NCBI GenBank assembly: GCA_031835245.1
Contig: JAVKOQ010000022.1
Coordinates: 273,501-337,500, forward strand
Source of the DNA: Balamuthia mandrillaris
Lineage: Eukaryota > Discosea > Longamoebia > Balamuthiidae
Reading direction: 5' to 3'
Length of the DNA: 64,000 bases
This document shows, one piece after another, positions 41,108 to 52,682 of this stretch; the first letter of the stretch is position 1, and each line of letters starts with the position of its first letter. Position numbers and translations under genes: made by a program. A model generated the notes under the pieces. The model saw only the letters and a program-made list of their open reading frames with translations, was not told the origin of the DNA and did not search any database.

Positions 41108-42482
41108 TCAGAAAATTTGAAGAGCGGCAGCGCCACCTCCAGCGTGAGGATACCGAGGAGGCGAGGCAACCACCACATTCCTTCTCATCGCTACTTTCAC
41201 AAACTCGTCTTCGTCTTCATCCTCTTCCTCGCTTGAACTGTCGCTCGCATAGCCTTTTCCGTAGTGCTCTTCGCTCCCTACCGGTTTATATCCGTCATCC
41301 TCCGCTTCGTCCTCATCACCTCTCTTGTACTCTTCTCCCTGGCGATACACCCGTTCGATCCGTGGAGTCAATGGGCTCGCACTCGAAGCGCCGTGCCATG
41401 TATTCTGCTTCTGCAAATTATATCTCGGCGACAACAACGCAACACCATTCGAAGACAATGAAGCGCCAGGAAAGCTCGAAGCGCCAGGAAAGCTCGAAGC
41501 GCCGGAACCCACTACTACAGCTCTTCCTCCGACTTCCCCGCCATTCAAAGAAGAAGGAACAGCGGCTGGGGTAGGAATGGAGCGTTGTTTGCGATGCATA
41601 GCTTGACGAATGTATTGTTCGAGGGTGGCCATCAGGTCCTGATAGAGTTCCGTCCGAAGAATGACGTCGTGCTCGGGGCCTCCTCTCACGGGTACGTAGA
41701 TGAGGAAGAAGTTTCGGCGGGCCTCGTTGATGGCATAGGACTTGATCTTAGAGAGAGGAAAGGTTCGTTGGTCGCAGTCGGCGGTGTTGTTGGTTGAGTT
41801 GTTGTCGTTTAACTTGGTTTTGGCAGCTTTTTCAGAAGGGTCGAACAGAGTTACTCCGGCCTCGCTAAACATAACATCTACGGGATGAGAGACTTTGTTT
41901 GCAAGATCAAGTTCCTGTTTTAACCAAAAGAGAAGGAGAAGAGAAACAAAATAGAAATGAGCCATGGGTACCACTCGAAAGGAGTTGAAAACGAAAAAAA
42001 AAAAAAGGATTTTCAACGTTACCCGAACGTTATAGAACCATGTTTGACCATCCTTTTTCTTCCTTTCGTGTTCGTAGAGACGTATCAATCTCGTGTGCTG
42101 GAGCATCTCCTCTATAAACTTTGTTGTTTTTGTTTGGGGTTAACTTTTGTTGTTTTTGATCGTTATATGAGTTTGGTAACGCATTGTAGTACTAACCTTC
42201 ATAAGACGAGGAATTCACGAAAAACTGGCCTAACTTTCCAAGCTTTTTCGTCTTGGAGCCTGCCGCTCTGGCGCTTCCTCCTTTTTCCTTCTTCTTGCCC
42301 GCTCCTCCATGGTGGGCCACCGCCAGCCCTTCCTCGTGGATGCGCTCCTCAGAGCCTCGTCTTACCAACGACCCGCCAGAACGTTTGCCCCACAAAACGG
42401 GTTCGCTGGTCTCCCCCACACCCTCTTGCCATGACTTTGACTTGGTGTGCTTACGTTCCGTTTTGTTTTTCTTGCGAAGCAT
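41108..42482 (-). CDS. Unidentified protein with possible PH/PTB-like core
   Basis: Exons 42482-42197, 42111-42023 and 41914-41108 give 393 residues. The N-terminus is basic and Gly/Lys-rich. Residues about 95-260 look folded, with strand-like phrases in the order expected of a PH/PTB fold (TWFYNVR, HPVDVMFSEAGVTLFDP, RTFPLSKIKSYAIN, NFFLIYVPV) and a closing helix (LYQDLMATLEQYIRQAMHRKQ); that fold is inference. The C-terminal third is disordered, with a short tandem repeat (SSFPGA twice) and an acidic Ser/Glu patch. I do not recognise a named family; a cytoskeletal or membrane adaptor is possible. Confidence 0.6.
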
Positions 42483-43364
42483 TTTGTTTTTTTTTTCTTG
42501 CTTTGGGGGGGTATTCTGCAACGTGTGCGTTATAGTTGCTTGTAAACGTTTTTTTTGGTTTGGAATTAGTGGAAGTTCGTCCAGCCAGAAGGGAGGGAAA
42601 AGGGAAAGAAAAAAAAAAGGGCTTCTGGTAACAACGCGTTACTATGGGAATGGAGTGCCAATTCATTGCATTGTGTAAATTAATTAATCCCATAATCCGA
42701 ATTCCTTTTGGTGAAATTCTTTCCGGCAAATCTAGGACAGGAGAGAGGATAAGGGAGAGGAGAGGAGAGAAGAGGAGAGGAGAGGAGAGGAGAGGAGAGG
42801 AGAGGGAGAGGAGAGGAGAGAGGAGAGGAGAGGAGAGGAGAGGAGAGGAGAGGAGAGGAGAGGAGAGGAAGGAGGAGGGAGAGGAGAGGAGAGGAGAGGA
42901 GAGGAGAGGAGAGGAGAGGAGAGCAGCTGCACTCACAACGGTAGTGTGTAACGTTACACACGGAGGAACGAAGGCGGGGGAGGGAAGAGGGCGTGGCTGA
43001 AGAGCATCCCAAGCCAACGTGTTGTTCTGCTGAAGAGAGAGACTGCGTTTGGAACACAAATGGCAAAAGCCCTCATGGTTTGTGACGGCTGCTTCAGGCC
43101 CCTCCCGCAGCCATCCACGTCTGTCAAGATTTGTGCTGCTTGTTTGATCGCCTGCATAATTATGCTTTTCCTTTTCTCTGGCTCCTGTACCCTGCACTTT
43201 GGTCTCTGGTTTAGTCTCTTCTCTCTTCTTTGTTCTTTCGATCTTCTTCTCTGTTCATAACACAGTCTCTCACATCTAAATGATTGCAAAGTGATCTGAT
43301 TAAGTGTTTTTTTTCTTTTTAACTTTTTTTACAAATTGAAAAATGATCTCTTCTCTTCTCTTCG

Positions 43365-43403
<39 letters not shown>

Positions 43404-43419
43404 GTTCTTTCGTGGTCGA
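42483..43419. other. Intergenic region with GAGAG satellite
   Basis: Flanks the unknown gene's 5' end and the F-box gene's 3' end. Besides the pentanucleotide array it contains (CT)n at 43375-43398. A 66-codon ATG frame at 43060-43260 with one hydrophobic segment has no further support. Confidence 0.35.
42738..42921 (+). repeat. AGGAG/GAGAG pentanucleotide satellite
   Basis: About 180 bp of near-perfect 5-mer repeats (GAGAG/AGGAG), with one GGAAGGAGGAGG interruption near 42870. Confidence 0.85.
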
Positions 43420-44795
43420 TCAAAATAACGGGCTAAAGAGCTGCTTCCACAAGAGCGACTCGTGGGGAGTCACCTTACGAATGCCTCCTATGAAGCCTCT
43501 CGTTTGGCCGTTGGGTCGCTCGGTGCCGTCCCGCGCCACGGTGACCGTCCGCCAGACATTGCTCTCCGTGAATTGGGGAAAGTCGACGAGTATGCTCTCA
43601 CTGTCGATGCTCTTGACGAAGCCGCGCCACCAACCGAATGGGCTTATGGGTTTCATTCTCCATTGTATTTCCACCTATTATTTTTGAAGGAAAGAAGAAA
43701 GCGGTAAGAGAGGAAAGAAGAAGGAAGAGGTGGAATGAAGGAGAAAGCAGCGACAGGCAAGGAAAAATAATAACAACGAACCTCATCTCCAATCTGGAAG
43801 ACTACATTAGGGTCAGGCGATTTAATCTGAAACACATCATCGCCGTAAAGGTCATCCGGGATCCTCCGCATCCTTGACTCATAGTGCTGAAGGTACTCGG
43901 AGGAGTGAGTGCCCTTGGCCGAAATGTACTCCACATGAAAAGCTTTTTGGGCTGGATCCCATGTGGCCTTTCCGTTGTAAGCGGACATTTCGCGGCCGGA
44001 GAGGGAGTTGAGGACTTGCAACTCGTAGCCCCGTTTGCCGGTGAGCAGCTCTTGAAAGAGCGTTTTGAAGTTGTCTATGCTGCGAAGGTCGGGATGAAAA
44101 CCTTTCGTTTGTTGGATTGTTAAAATAGTGAGGGAAGAGACAACGCGAGAGAGAAGAAGAACAAGAAGAACAAGAAGAAGAATAAAAAATAAGAAACCTG
44201 GCAAAGTTACAAGAAAAAGAAGAAACACGAAAGACCAAACAAACAAAAACGTAGCACAAGAGTACAAAAAGAACAAGGAGATGACTCAAGTTTTAAGAGG
44301 CGTGAACATACCTTGAACTTCTTCATCGTAGATGATGCCAGAGGGCTTACCCTCCCAATGGAAGTACTTCCAATGGTGCTGACAGATAACCTTCCACATT
44401 GTGTTATCCTCCGCAATGGCGCGCCAACGCTTGCACACCAGGCCAACATCCCATATGACAGCTTTCGGTGGCAGATGGCAAAAGATGAGAAACAGAAGCT
44501 CATCCGAAAGTAGCTTCATGATGGGATGATCATCTGCTTCGCTCTGCTGATTTTAAACCCAGCCAACACAAGATTAGTTTTCGATGAAAAAGAGCAAGAG
44601 AAGAAGGAGAATACGTACCTCCAATGATTGGATTTTCTTTTTTCTTGGTTGTTGTTGTTCATCTGAAAGACAGCACCCTTCTTCTTCTTCCTCCTCCTCC
44701 TCCTCTTCTTCCTCGTCACCTCGTTGATGATGACCGTCAGCAGTGCGGTTGTTCATCTTGTTGGTTTGCTCAGGAGGTTCGTGCTTCCTTTTCAT
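43420..44795 (-). CDS. F-box protein (plant At2g26850/At2g32560-like)
   Basis: Exons 44795-44619, 44543-44312, 44101-43782 and 43674-43420 give 327 residues. Residues about 1-55 are charged with a poly-Glu run. The F-box follows (LLSDELLFLIFCHLPPKAVIWDVGLVCKRW), the Skp1-binding module of SCF ubiquitin ligases. The rest includes VEIQWRMKPISPFGWWRGFVKSI, very like the IQWR...PYGWWYG stretch of the plant F-box proteins named in the call. It probably recruits a substrate for ubiquitylation; the substrate is unknown. The acceptor of exon 2 is a CAGCAG repeat (44549-44544), so a one-residue alternative is possible. The first-exon ATG is preferred over a later ATG at 44519 because the phase-0 join keeps a long open frame. 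Confidence 0.8.
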
Positions 44796-45815
44796 GTCCC
44801 ACCACGTTGGTTTGGACTGGCGGCAGAAAGATGAAGAAAGGTCTAAGCAGAAAAAAAAAATGTAAAAAAAGTGGAGTCAGATTTTTAGAGAAAGAAAGAA
44901 ATCCTTTCCTTCTTCTCTCCACAGATTCCTTTTCAACTTTCTTTTGGCAAAGCCAGTTCGTCCTCATCAAAGCTAAAACAAACTTGCAAGAGAGAGAGAG
45001 AGAGAGAGAGAGAGAACACAAAAAAAAAGTAGAGAAGAGTAGAGAGACTGGCAAGCCAGGCAAAAGGCGGCAGGGGGGCGAGAGCGAGCGCTTACCGTTA
45101 CTTTGTGGAACGACCAAACTAAGCGGTGAGTTGCTACCAAGTTTCAGCGCCCAACCAACCGATAGCAAAGCAAAACAGGTTGCCACTTTGTTTTTTCTAT
45201 TCCCACAACAAAAAGAGAAGAGGCGAAAAAAAAAAAAGGTTTTACAAAGTCTCTCCTTCCGCCTCTTGTTCCGTTTTCTGTAGATAGGACACTTTTTGCC
45301 CCACTCTGAAACGCGTGGGTGAGGCAGTGTCAGCCACAGATTGCGCGACAGATGGCGCCACAGGTTGCGGCGGGGGGGATGGCGATCATGGGGCAATCTG
45401 CCCTTGTAATTATCAACGAAAGGCAAAAAACGATCACACCTTTTGAGCCTGGAGGCGTAAAACCGAAAACCAAAAAGGACTCAAACGGAGGGGAAACTCA
45501 GGGAAACAGTTTTTTGAAACAACAAGAAAGGAGGAGCCATTGGCAGGCGAGCCCTTGATCTTGCGCGAAAATAGGACAAAGCTTACCGTGCTCTTGCGGA
45601 AAGAGAGCCGAAGCCGACCCTGCTTACTCTGCCGTTACGCCCCCGATTTTCACGGCGGAACTTTTTCTCCGGAGAGGGTACTCTATTTTCAGCAGAGTAA
45701 GTCCCTCTCATGAAGAAATAGCAGGGATGGTTTCTTGATCCATGTCGACGTGGTTCCGTTCCATTTTTTGCAGACAAGAAAGAACAGAAAAAAAGAAGAC
45801 AAGAGGAAAAAAAAA
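44796..45815. other. Divergent intergenic region between F-box gene and the 45.8 kb gene
   Basis: About 1 kb without a supported gene. It holds (GA)n at 44990-45015, which is (CT)n on the F-box strand and may lie in its 5' leader. CATGTCGACGTGG at 45741-45753, 63 bp before the next start codon, is a palindromic core like the recurrent element. Confidence 0.4.
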
Positions 45816-46753
45816 ATGAAACGGAAGATGAGGCAGACGCTGCGCGAGGCGGAAGGTTCCGCACTGAAAGCCTCCACTTTTTCTGCGAAGGGCAATGACA
45901 CCACCAAAGGAAGCGTGAGCAAGGAAGAGGCCTTTATAGCCCACCTGTCCAAACAGATTTGCGGGTCGCCCGCCGCGGCGGAGCTTCGCGGCTCCAAGGA
46001 GCGAGTGCAGACGCTGCTGTTGAAGACGTTCGCTGATCTTCCCACCAGCGCCCTCCGCACGCGTCTCATCCACAACGTGGACTCTCACGTCGAGACCGTC
46101 CTTCAACAGTTTCGTCTCTCTCTTCTCTCCTCCCTCTTTCTCTCTTCTCTTCGTCCTCCTCTCTCCTCTCTCTCTCTCTCTCTCTCATTTCTTTCTCACA
46201 AAAAAAAATGTGTATATAAAGTTTGATTACAGCGACAACAGCCACAGCCACAGGCAAAAAGAGAAGTGCTCCACAAGAAGAAGCGCAGTCGCAGCAACAA
46301 AAGGAAGACTCCACCAAAAAGCCGAGAGTGAGCCAGGCTACTGTTAGCAACGCCTCCTGCTGGACCAGCGACGGACTAAAGGCTTTGCTCTCTCGCTTGA
46401 GAACGGACCTGTCTTCACTGTCTACTGCCCGTCGAGTTAATACTTGTTCGTCCCTCTCTCTCTCTCTCTCGTCTTGTTCTTATTCTCTCTCCTTCCTCTT
46501 TTCCTTCTCCCTCCTCCTTTTCCTTCGCTTTATGCTTAACAAAAATAACAACAGATGAAGGGTTGCTATTGTGTTCCACGACATGGCCTTTCTCTCTGGA
46601 AAGCTACTTGCAAGAGTGGTTCCCTACTGCCTCTGCCACTTCCACTTCTTCTCCCGTTGAAGCGTTAGATCGCGCAAAGCAGTTTCAAACGATAAGCAAG
46701 ACGCTGGCTGGCATTACATTTGCTTCTGTTACTGAGACTGTATGTGCTCTCTC

Positions 46754-46784
<31 letters not shown>

Positions 46785-48248
46785 CTCTCTTTCTCTCTCT
46801 GTCGCTGACTGGTTACCATATGAATAGGAGATAGTGCCACAGTTGTTGGTTTATAGCCAACTCATTCTCAACTTCACAAAGGCATTGTCACTATTGCCGG
46901 ACAACGCGTAAGCTGCTCTTCTCACTCTTTCTGTTTCTCTCTCTTTTTTTTTTCCTCGGGTTCTATTTTCTCATGAAACAAATCAATCAGTCTTTTGGAG
47001 GTACTTCAAACTGTCACGTCCTTCCTCTCTCTGTGCACTCTTCGCCTCGACCTCTCTTCCTCCTCCCCGTCCTCTTTCTCCCTCAACCAAGCCATTCAAG
47101 AGCGATGGAATTCCTCTTCCTCCTCTTCTTCTATTCCCTGCGAGACACTTTTGGACCGACTGTTGGCTCAGTATGTGGAACTGTTTTCTCTGTTCGGCAC
47201 TGAATACTCCCTCAAGAAGTACTTTGGAGAGATGGGCTTACCCACCGTTCTGAATCTAACGGCCAATGCTGACCCTAAACGTATCTTTAACCTTGTTGCC
47301 ACGTGTTATACCTCAATTCTTCCTCGTGGAAATGCCAACAAACAAAAACAGAAAGAAGAACAGGAAGACGAGAGCAAGAAGAAGAAGAGGAAAGCACAAA
47401 ACTTGGAATGGGTTATTCATAAGCTGTTCCACTTTTTCTTCGTGGAGGAAGAGAAAGGCTTGCAACCACCCTTCAAAGCGATGCTCAGCAACACGACCAA
47501 CTATCTTTATTTTATCTACGCCCTCAAACGCTGCTCCAACTATTTCCAGACCAATATGAACGCTCTTATTGCCTCTGCTTCTTCTCTCCGTAGCTCTCAT
47601 CCTCGTTCCTCACGGCAACAAACAGAAAGACTGGAAGAGCTTGACACGATGTTACGTGGGTTAAGAAACGTTGGAAGCTCCGTTGCAGTACCTCCTCACT
47701 TTCAACGTTGGATCAACACTAAGCCTCTCTCTGCCTATTCTTCTGCTTCTTCTGTTGCTCATAAGAAGAACAAGAAGAGATCCAGTGAAGCCATTGTCAC
47801 ATGGTTGTTGTCGGATCAAGTCGAGGAAGAACAGGTGTTGGAGATGATGCGAGCTTATGCTCACGAACAAAAGATGGAATCCATTGCTTCTTCCTCATCA
47901 ACGCCAAAGACTAACAGGAACACCAACAATGAAGAAGCAGAAAAGGAGAGCGATAAACAACTCCGCAAAGATGAGCAGCAAGGCAACGAAATGGACGTAC
48001 CGTTGTTTGTAGTGGATACAAGAGGAAGTGATGTTGTTCGTAAGCGAGACCAGAAACAACGACGACAAGAAGCAACGGCCGAAGAAAACAGCGGAGTAAG
48101 CGAGTTGCAAAGCAAGCTCGGCGATCTCATCAAAGAGTTTGACGATGAGGAAGAACGATTTTACAGAAGGATGCAGCAACAACAAACCGGAAATGGCAGC
48201 AGCGAAGAAGAGGAAGAGGAAGAGGACGAAGATAGTGGTGATGAATAA
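45816..48248 (+). CDS. Large unidentified helical protein
   Basis: Exons 45816-46113, 46233-46445, 46555-46739, 46828-46907 and 46991-48248, with consistent phases, give 677 residues. The N-terminus is basic (MKRKMRQTLREAEG). Much of residues 60-470 is helical with regularly spaced Leu, like an armadillo/HEAT-type solenoid (inferred from composition). Examples are LQEWFPTASATSTSS, FTKALSLLPDNALLEVLQTVTSFL and KAMLSNTTNYLYFIYALKRCSNYFQTNM. A KKKKRK patch at about residue 390 could be a nuclear localisation signal. The C-terminus is acidic and ends in a Glu/Asp run. I do not recognise the family; a nuclear or nucleolar protein would fit the composition. Two introns contain (CT)n on the coding strand. 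Confidence 0.7.
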
Positions 48249-48391
48249 GGTTCCCTCTCCGTACATCAAGAGAAGACCAAAGAACTAAAACAGTTTCACC
48301 ATCCTCTGCCGCCAATCCTTCCAAAGTTCTTTTCCTCAAACTGGTACTCAACAAAATAAACATAACAAAAAACACAATAGACCATGCTTCA

Positions 48392-49179
48392 TCAACTTAG
48401 GGGAACCCAAGAATGAGAATCGGTTGCCGCATCCACAAAGCCCACCACCTTGCCGTACCCCTGCGGCAAGTCCGCCTGCACCCGCCAATAGCGTGGACCC
48501 CGCCCGACCACCCTCATGTGGCTGCCCGCCAGGATGACCCCCGCCGGGTCCCTCTGGTAGAGAAGGTAGCCGTCCTGACGGCGGATGGTGGCCGGCTCCT
48601 CGTTGTAGTAGGAGGTGTTGTGCTTGAGGAGGAAGAGCGTGGCCGTCTGTCGGAGCTGCTCCTCTGTCTGGCGGCTCTGACGGAGGCGGGCCAACCGCTC
48701 CTGCCGTTTGCGCAGGTAGAGTGCCTCTGGGTCCTCTTCCTTTGCTGTTGCTTGTTTCGTTGGCTCCTGCTCTTGTGCTGCTTGTTCTTCTCTTGAAGTT
48801 GGCTGTGCTGGTTGGGGTCGTTGTTGGGGTTGTTGTCCTTCTCCAAAGGAAAGAATGCGAGCAACTTCTGCTTCCAGGCGACGAACCTCCTGTTCTTTCT
48901 GTTGCTTTGCGGCTGTGGCGATCTTGCCGCCCACCTTGCCCTGCTCGATGTCCGCCACCAACTCTTCCAGCAGATCTAGTTCTCGTTTTGGCGGAGGGGG
49001 AGCAGAGGGAGGCGGAGCGGTGGCTTGTTGTTGTTGTTGCTGCTGTTGACGTCGACGACGTAGCGTTTCGGAGGCGACCCAGTCCAATTGGCCCAACACT
49101 TGGTCCAGTTCCTGGTCGAGCTGATCTGTCGGAGCAGAAGTATCAGAAGAGACAGAAGAAGAAGAAGAAGAAGAAGAAG

Positions 49180-49211
<32 letters not shown>

Positions 49212-49645
49212 GAAGTAGAAGAAGAAGCAGCAGCAGAAGAACAAGAAGAAGACGATGAGTGTTGAGGTGAAGGTTGTGCTTCGTGTGGGGTTGGGGTAGC
49301 AGAGAGATGCAGAGCACGAGAGGAGCGAGCTTTGTGCAGCATGTCATCTAACTCCTTTTCGAGCTCCTCCACAGAGTCCATCACGTCCGGTTCATCCAAA
49401 CGTGAAGCCGACGGTGCCATTACCTCCTGCTGTCTGAGAGGAGGAGGAGCTCGGTGGTCATAAGAAGAGGCGAGTTTGGTCATGTCCTCCAGTTCCTGCA
49501 TAACATCCTTCACAGTGACGGGCGCTGCACCCCTCGCTGCGTGAGCAATCTCGCCCATGTCGGCGATCAGCGCTTCGAGGTCCTCCATTCTCTTTTCTAT
49601 TCTTCTTTTGTGTTTTTTTCCAAGAGAGAAATTTCGTGACGACAT
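48392..49645 (-). CDS. Unknown low-complexity protein, single exon
   Basis: An intronless frame of 417 codons with ATG at 49645 and an alternative ATG at 49588. The N-terminal quarter has helical, heptad-like sequence (RIEKRMEDLEALIADMGEIA, VEELEKELDDMLHKA). A poly-Ser run coded by GAA/GAG on the plus strand (49155-49215) and a poly-Gln run follow, then Glu/Arg-rich helices with a short domain at the end (DGYLLYQRDPAGVILAGSHMRVVGRGPRYWRV). No family is recognised. It is divergently arranged with dCMP deaminase, 119 bp between start codons. Confidence 0.65.
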
Positions 49646-49686
49646 GAAAAAGTCGTCTTAGATGATTTCTAGTGACGACATGACAA
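49629..49686. promoter_or_regulatory. Palindromic element in a bidirectional promoter
   Basis: AATTTCGTGACGACATGAAA (about 49630-49649) overlaps the start codon of the minus-strand gene. A second half-match, GTGACGACATGACA, lies at 49671-49684. Both sit between the divergent start codons at 49645 and 49765. Confidence 0.45.
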
Positions 49687-49712
49687 TCTTTCGTTCAAGA
49701 CGTCACGGGCGG

Positions 49713-49724
49713 TTCCCGCCAAAA
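49713..49724. promoter_or_regulatory. E2F-like site before dCMP deaminase
   Basis: TTCCCGCCAAAA is the complement of TTTTGGCGGGAA, the E2F/DP consensus. It ends about 40 bp before the dCMP deaminase ATG. E2F control of nucleotide-synthesis genes is well known in animals and plants; here it is inferred from sequence. Confidence 0.55.
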
Positions 49725-49764
49725 ATGAAATTTGCCAAAAAAAACAAAAGCGACAAACACACAA

Positions 49765-50686
49765 ATGGAAGAAGAGCGGAGGTGCGAAGGGAGCTCTGCA
49801 GGAAGAATGATGGAAGAGGTAGCGGCGGCACCACCACCAGGTAGCGGCGCATCGATGGGTGATAGGGTGGAGAGGCCAAGCAAGCGGCTGGACTACTTGT
49901 CCTGGGATGACTATTTCATGGCAGTGGTAAGTAGCGGTGCAGAAAAAAAAAAATTAGGTAATATGGAGCATCGCTTGTCTAACGCTGAAAAAAATAAACT
50001 TGTGTATGAAAGGCCTTCTTGAGCGCTGAACGGTCCAAAGACCCTCATACACAAGTCGGAGCATGCATCGTGAACAAAGAAAAGAAAATCGTTGGTATTG
50101 GATATAACGGGTACCTTGTTTTTTTTTCTCCCTCTGGATCTCTCACTCTTATGTTTGTCTAAATGCAATTATTGTGTGGAAAAATAAACAAAGTTTTCCT
50201 TGGGGTTGTTCAGACGATGTTCTGCCGTGGACCAAGCAATCTTCTCTGCCGGGAGGCGCCTCTCCATTAGACTCCAAAGCCCCCTATGTTTGTCACGCAG
50301 GTGAGCCACCCACAACTTTATCAGTGCTTTACTAATTCTTTTCAATGGGCTTTTGCTTCTTCTTACGTCCTTTGTTTGACAAAGAAATGAACGCCATCCT
50401 CAACAAGAACGACTCTAAGCTGAAAGGCTGCAGCATCTACGTGGCCCTCTTCCCATGCAACGAGTGCGCTAAGCTCATCATTCAAAGCAGGATCCGAGAG
50501 GTCATCTACTACTCTGATAAGTATCATCACAAGTGGCCCTACCAAGCCAGCAGAAAAATGCTGGAACTGGCCGGCATTGTCATCCGGCAGTTTATCCCCG
50601 CAAAGAAGCAGTTGATCATTGACTTTGAGAAAATCAACACCCACGCAAGCGGAGACGATGCAACAGCGGAGAGCAGTAGCCCATAG
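49765..50686 (+). CDS. DCTD: Deoxycytidylate (dCMP) deaminase
   Basis: Exons 49765-49926, 50013-50110, 50194-50300 and 50385-50686 give 222 residues. The enzyme deaminates dCMP to dUMP, supplying thymidylate synthesis. Collinear signatures: [55 protein letters not shown] (zinc His and catalytic Glu, split by an intron) and PCNEC (zinc cysteines), then SDKYH and a C-terminal region as in the human enzyme. The first about 55 residues are an extra, partly acidic and Pro-rich, extension. The first ATG in the frame is used. The E2F site and shared promoter suggest S-phase expression (inference). Confidence 0.95.
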
Positions 50687-51751
50687 CCTTCATTGTACCC
50701 TCACTAAACAAAAAGACAAACGAACAAGGATCAATATTGTTTTCCTTCGCGGTGAGAATAAACAAAAACAAGAACAAACCAACCATGACGGTTATCCGTA
50801 ACCAATAAAGTAGCCCTGTTTGTACAAGCGACATTTCCTGGAAGGACGACTCTGTGCTTCCAGAAAAAGGTATTTTACGTCACGTTAAACACATTTCGAT
50901 TTGCTTTGAGTGAGCAAAGCAGGGATCGTTGCCATGGATATGCCAGCGTATCCCAGGTAACATTCGTAACCTTAGCAACAAAATCATGTCGACACGAATT
51001 AGCCGATTGTTTGAGGGTTTTATGTTTTAAAAATCTGACGCAAAAAAAAATTAAAAACAAAAAAAGAAACAAAAAAAAAAAGGCGGAAAAAGAGTGGTGA
51101 AGAGGGGGCGGCGGCGGTGCACCAAAAAAAAAAACCTCTTCTTTGCTCTGCTCCAAGGAGAACGAACCGACAAAAAAAATAAAAATAAAAATAAAATAAA
51201 AAACGAGTTTGTGTAGCGGCGGTTTTTCATCCATAGAGGATCCTGCTGGTTCGTTCTTGATAGACAAAAAAAAACAAAAGCTTGAAAGTGCGTAAAGATC
51301 GTTTTTTTTTATTATTTATTTATTTTTTTTTACTGTCAAAGTTGAAATCGTGTTGCATGCGATTGTGATTTTTTTTTTGATTTTTTGGTGTGTTTTTAAA
51401 AAAACATTCTTTTCTCTTTTGTGTTTTGGCGAAACGCTGCTGTGATGGCATCATCTCCCGCTACTTTCTGTTCTCCCCTTTCGGACTTTTTTTTTGTTTG
51501 CTAGTTGTTGTAACCCTCTTTTTTTATATTTGCTTCTAACCTAATCACTTGTCTAACTTTCTTTCTTCGTATGTTTGCATATCATCTTTTTGTGAAAAAA
51601 TTCAACAGTTCTTCTTCCGCTCTGCTTTGATTCGTTTGTTTTGTTTGTTTTCCCCCTTTACTTTTAAAAAAAGAGAGAGACATAGACAAAGCCAAAGCTA
51701 ACGAGTCACACAAACTCAAAACAACCAACTGTCGAAGCTTTCAACAGTACC
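50687..51751. other. 5' flank of GSK3
   Basis: About 1 kb of AT-rich DNA with many A and T runs and no supported gene. A palindromic word ATCATGTCGACACGAATT (50983-51000) belongs to the recurring element group. Confidence 0.4.
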
Positions 51752-52650
51752 ATGAAAAAGACGAGTTCCAAAACTACAACAAATACTTCTGGAACTTCGA
51801 AAAGCAACGGCGCTACTGCGGAACCACAGCAAAAGCAATCCACCAAAAGGTCAGCAACAACTACCACAACCGCAAAAACCTCTGCATCAAAGTCTTCGTC
51901 TTCCTCCCTCTCTTCCTCCTCTGCCTCCAGCAACAACAGATCATCTTCACTTGCTTCCTCCTCTTCCAATCCACATAACAAACAAGCCGACATGAAGTCT
52001 TCCAACTCTTCTTCCTCAAGTAACTCATTTACTTTCTCTCTTTCAGTTTGGCTTACAAACTTAACTTATCCTTTCTCTCCCTTTTTCTTCTTCCTCGTTC
52101 CTTTCCCTTCTTCCCCTTTTCTCCCTTTAGAAAAAACAGAGGACAAAGCCTACCGAGGTAAGATCCTGCCAGGCATCGTGATCAAGGCCAATGGCGTGTC
52201 CTACAGGGCAGATCGCATTATAGGCCACGGTTCCTTTGGTGTTGTCTTTCAAGCCACCACCCTTGGCTCTAATGAGGTCGTGGCCATCAAAAAAGTTCTT
52301 CAAGACCGACAATTCAAGGTAACCTTTGTTCTCGTCTCTTCTCCTCTCTTTTCCCTATGCTTTTTTAAATGCTTTGCCAATCAAATAAAACAGAATCGCG
52401 AACTGCCGGTAATGCAAGAGTTAACCCATCCCAATGTGGTTGCTCTTAAGAATCATTTCTTTACACATGGGGACCAACACAAGGACGAAGTTTATTTAAA
52501 TTTGGTATTGGAATATGTTCCGGAGACGGTGTACAGGGTAGCCAGGCATTACACCAAAATCAAACAGAGAATACCCTACATTTATGTCAAGGTATTCTCC
52601 CCTTCCTCATTCCTTTCCTTTCCATTTTTTCTTTGTCCATCTCTCTCGCT

Positions 52651-52682
<32 letters not shown>

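Noticed and set aside
42720-42925. GAGAG satellite considered as a CRISPR-like or telomeric repeat
   Set aside because: There are no spacers and the unit is a simple 5-mer unlike any telomere repeat; it is a plain microsatellite.
45319-45558. 79-codon plus-strand frame before the 45.8 kb gene
   Set aside because: No domain and no splice-compatible partner; it lies in a flank with repeats.
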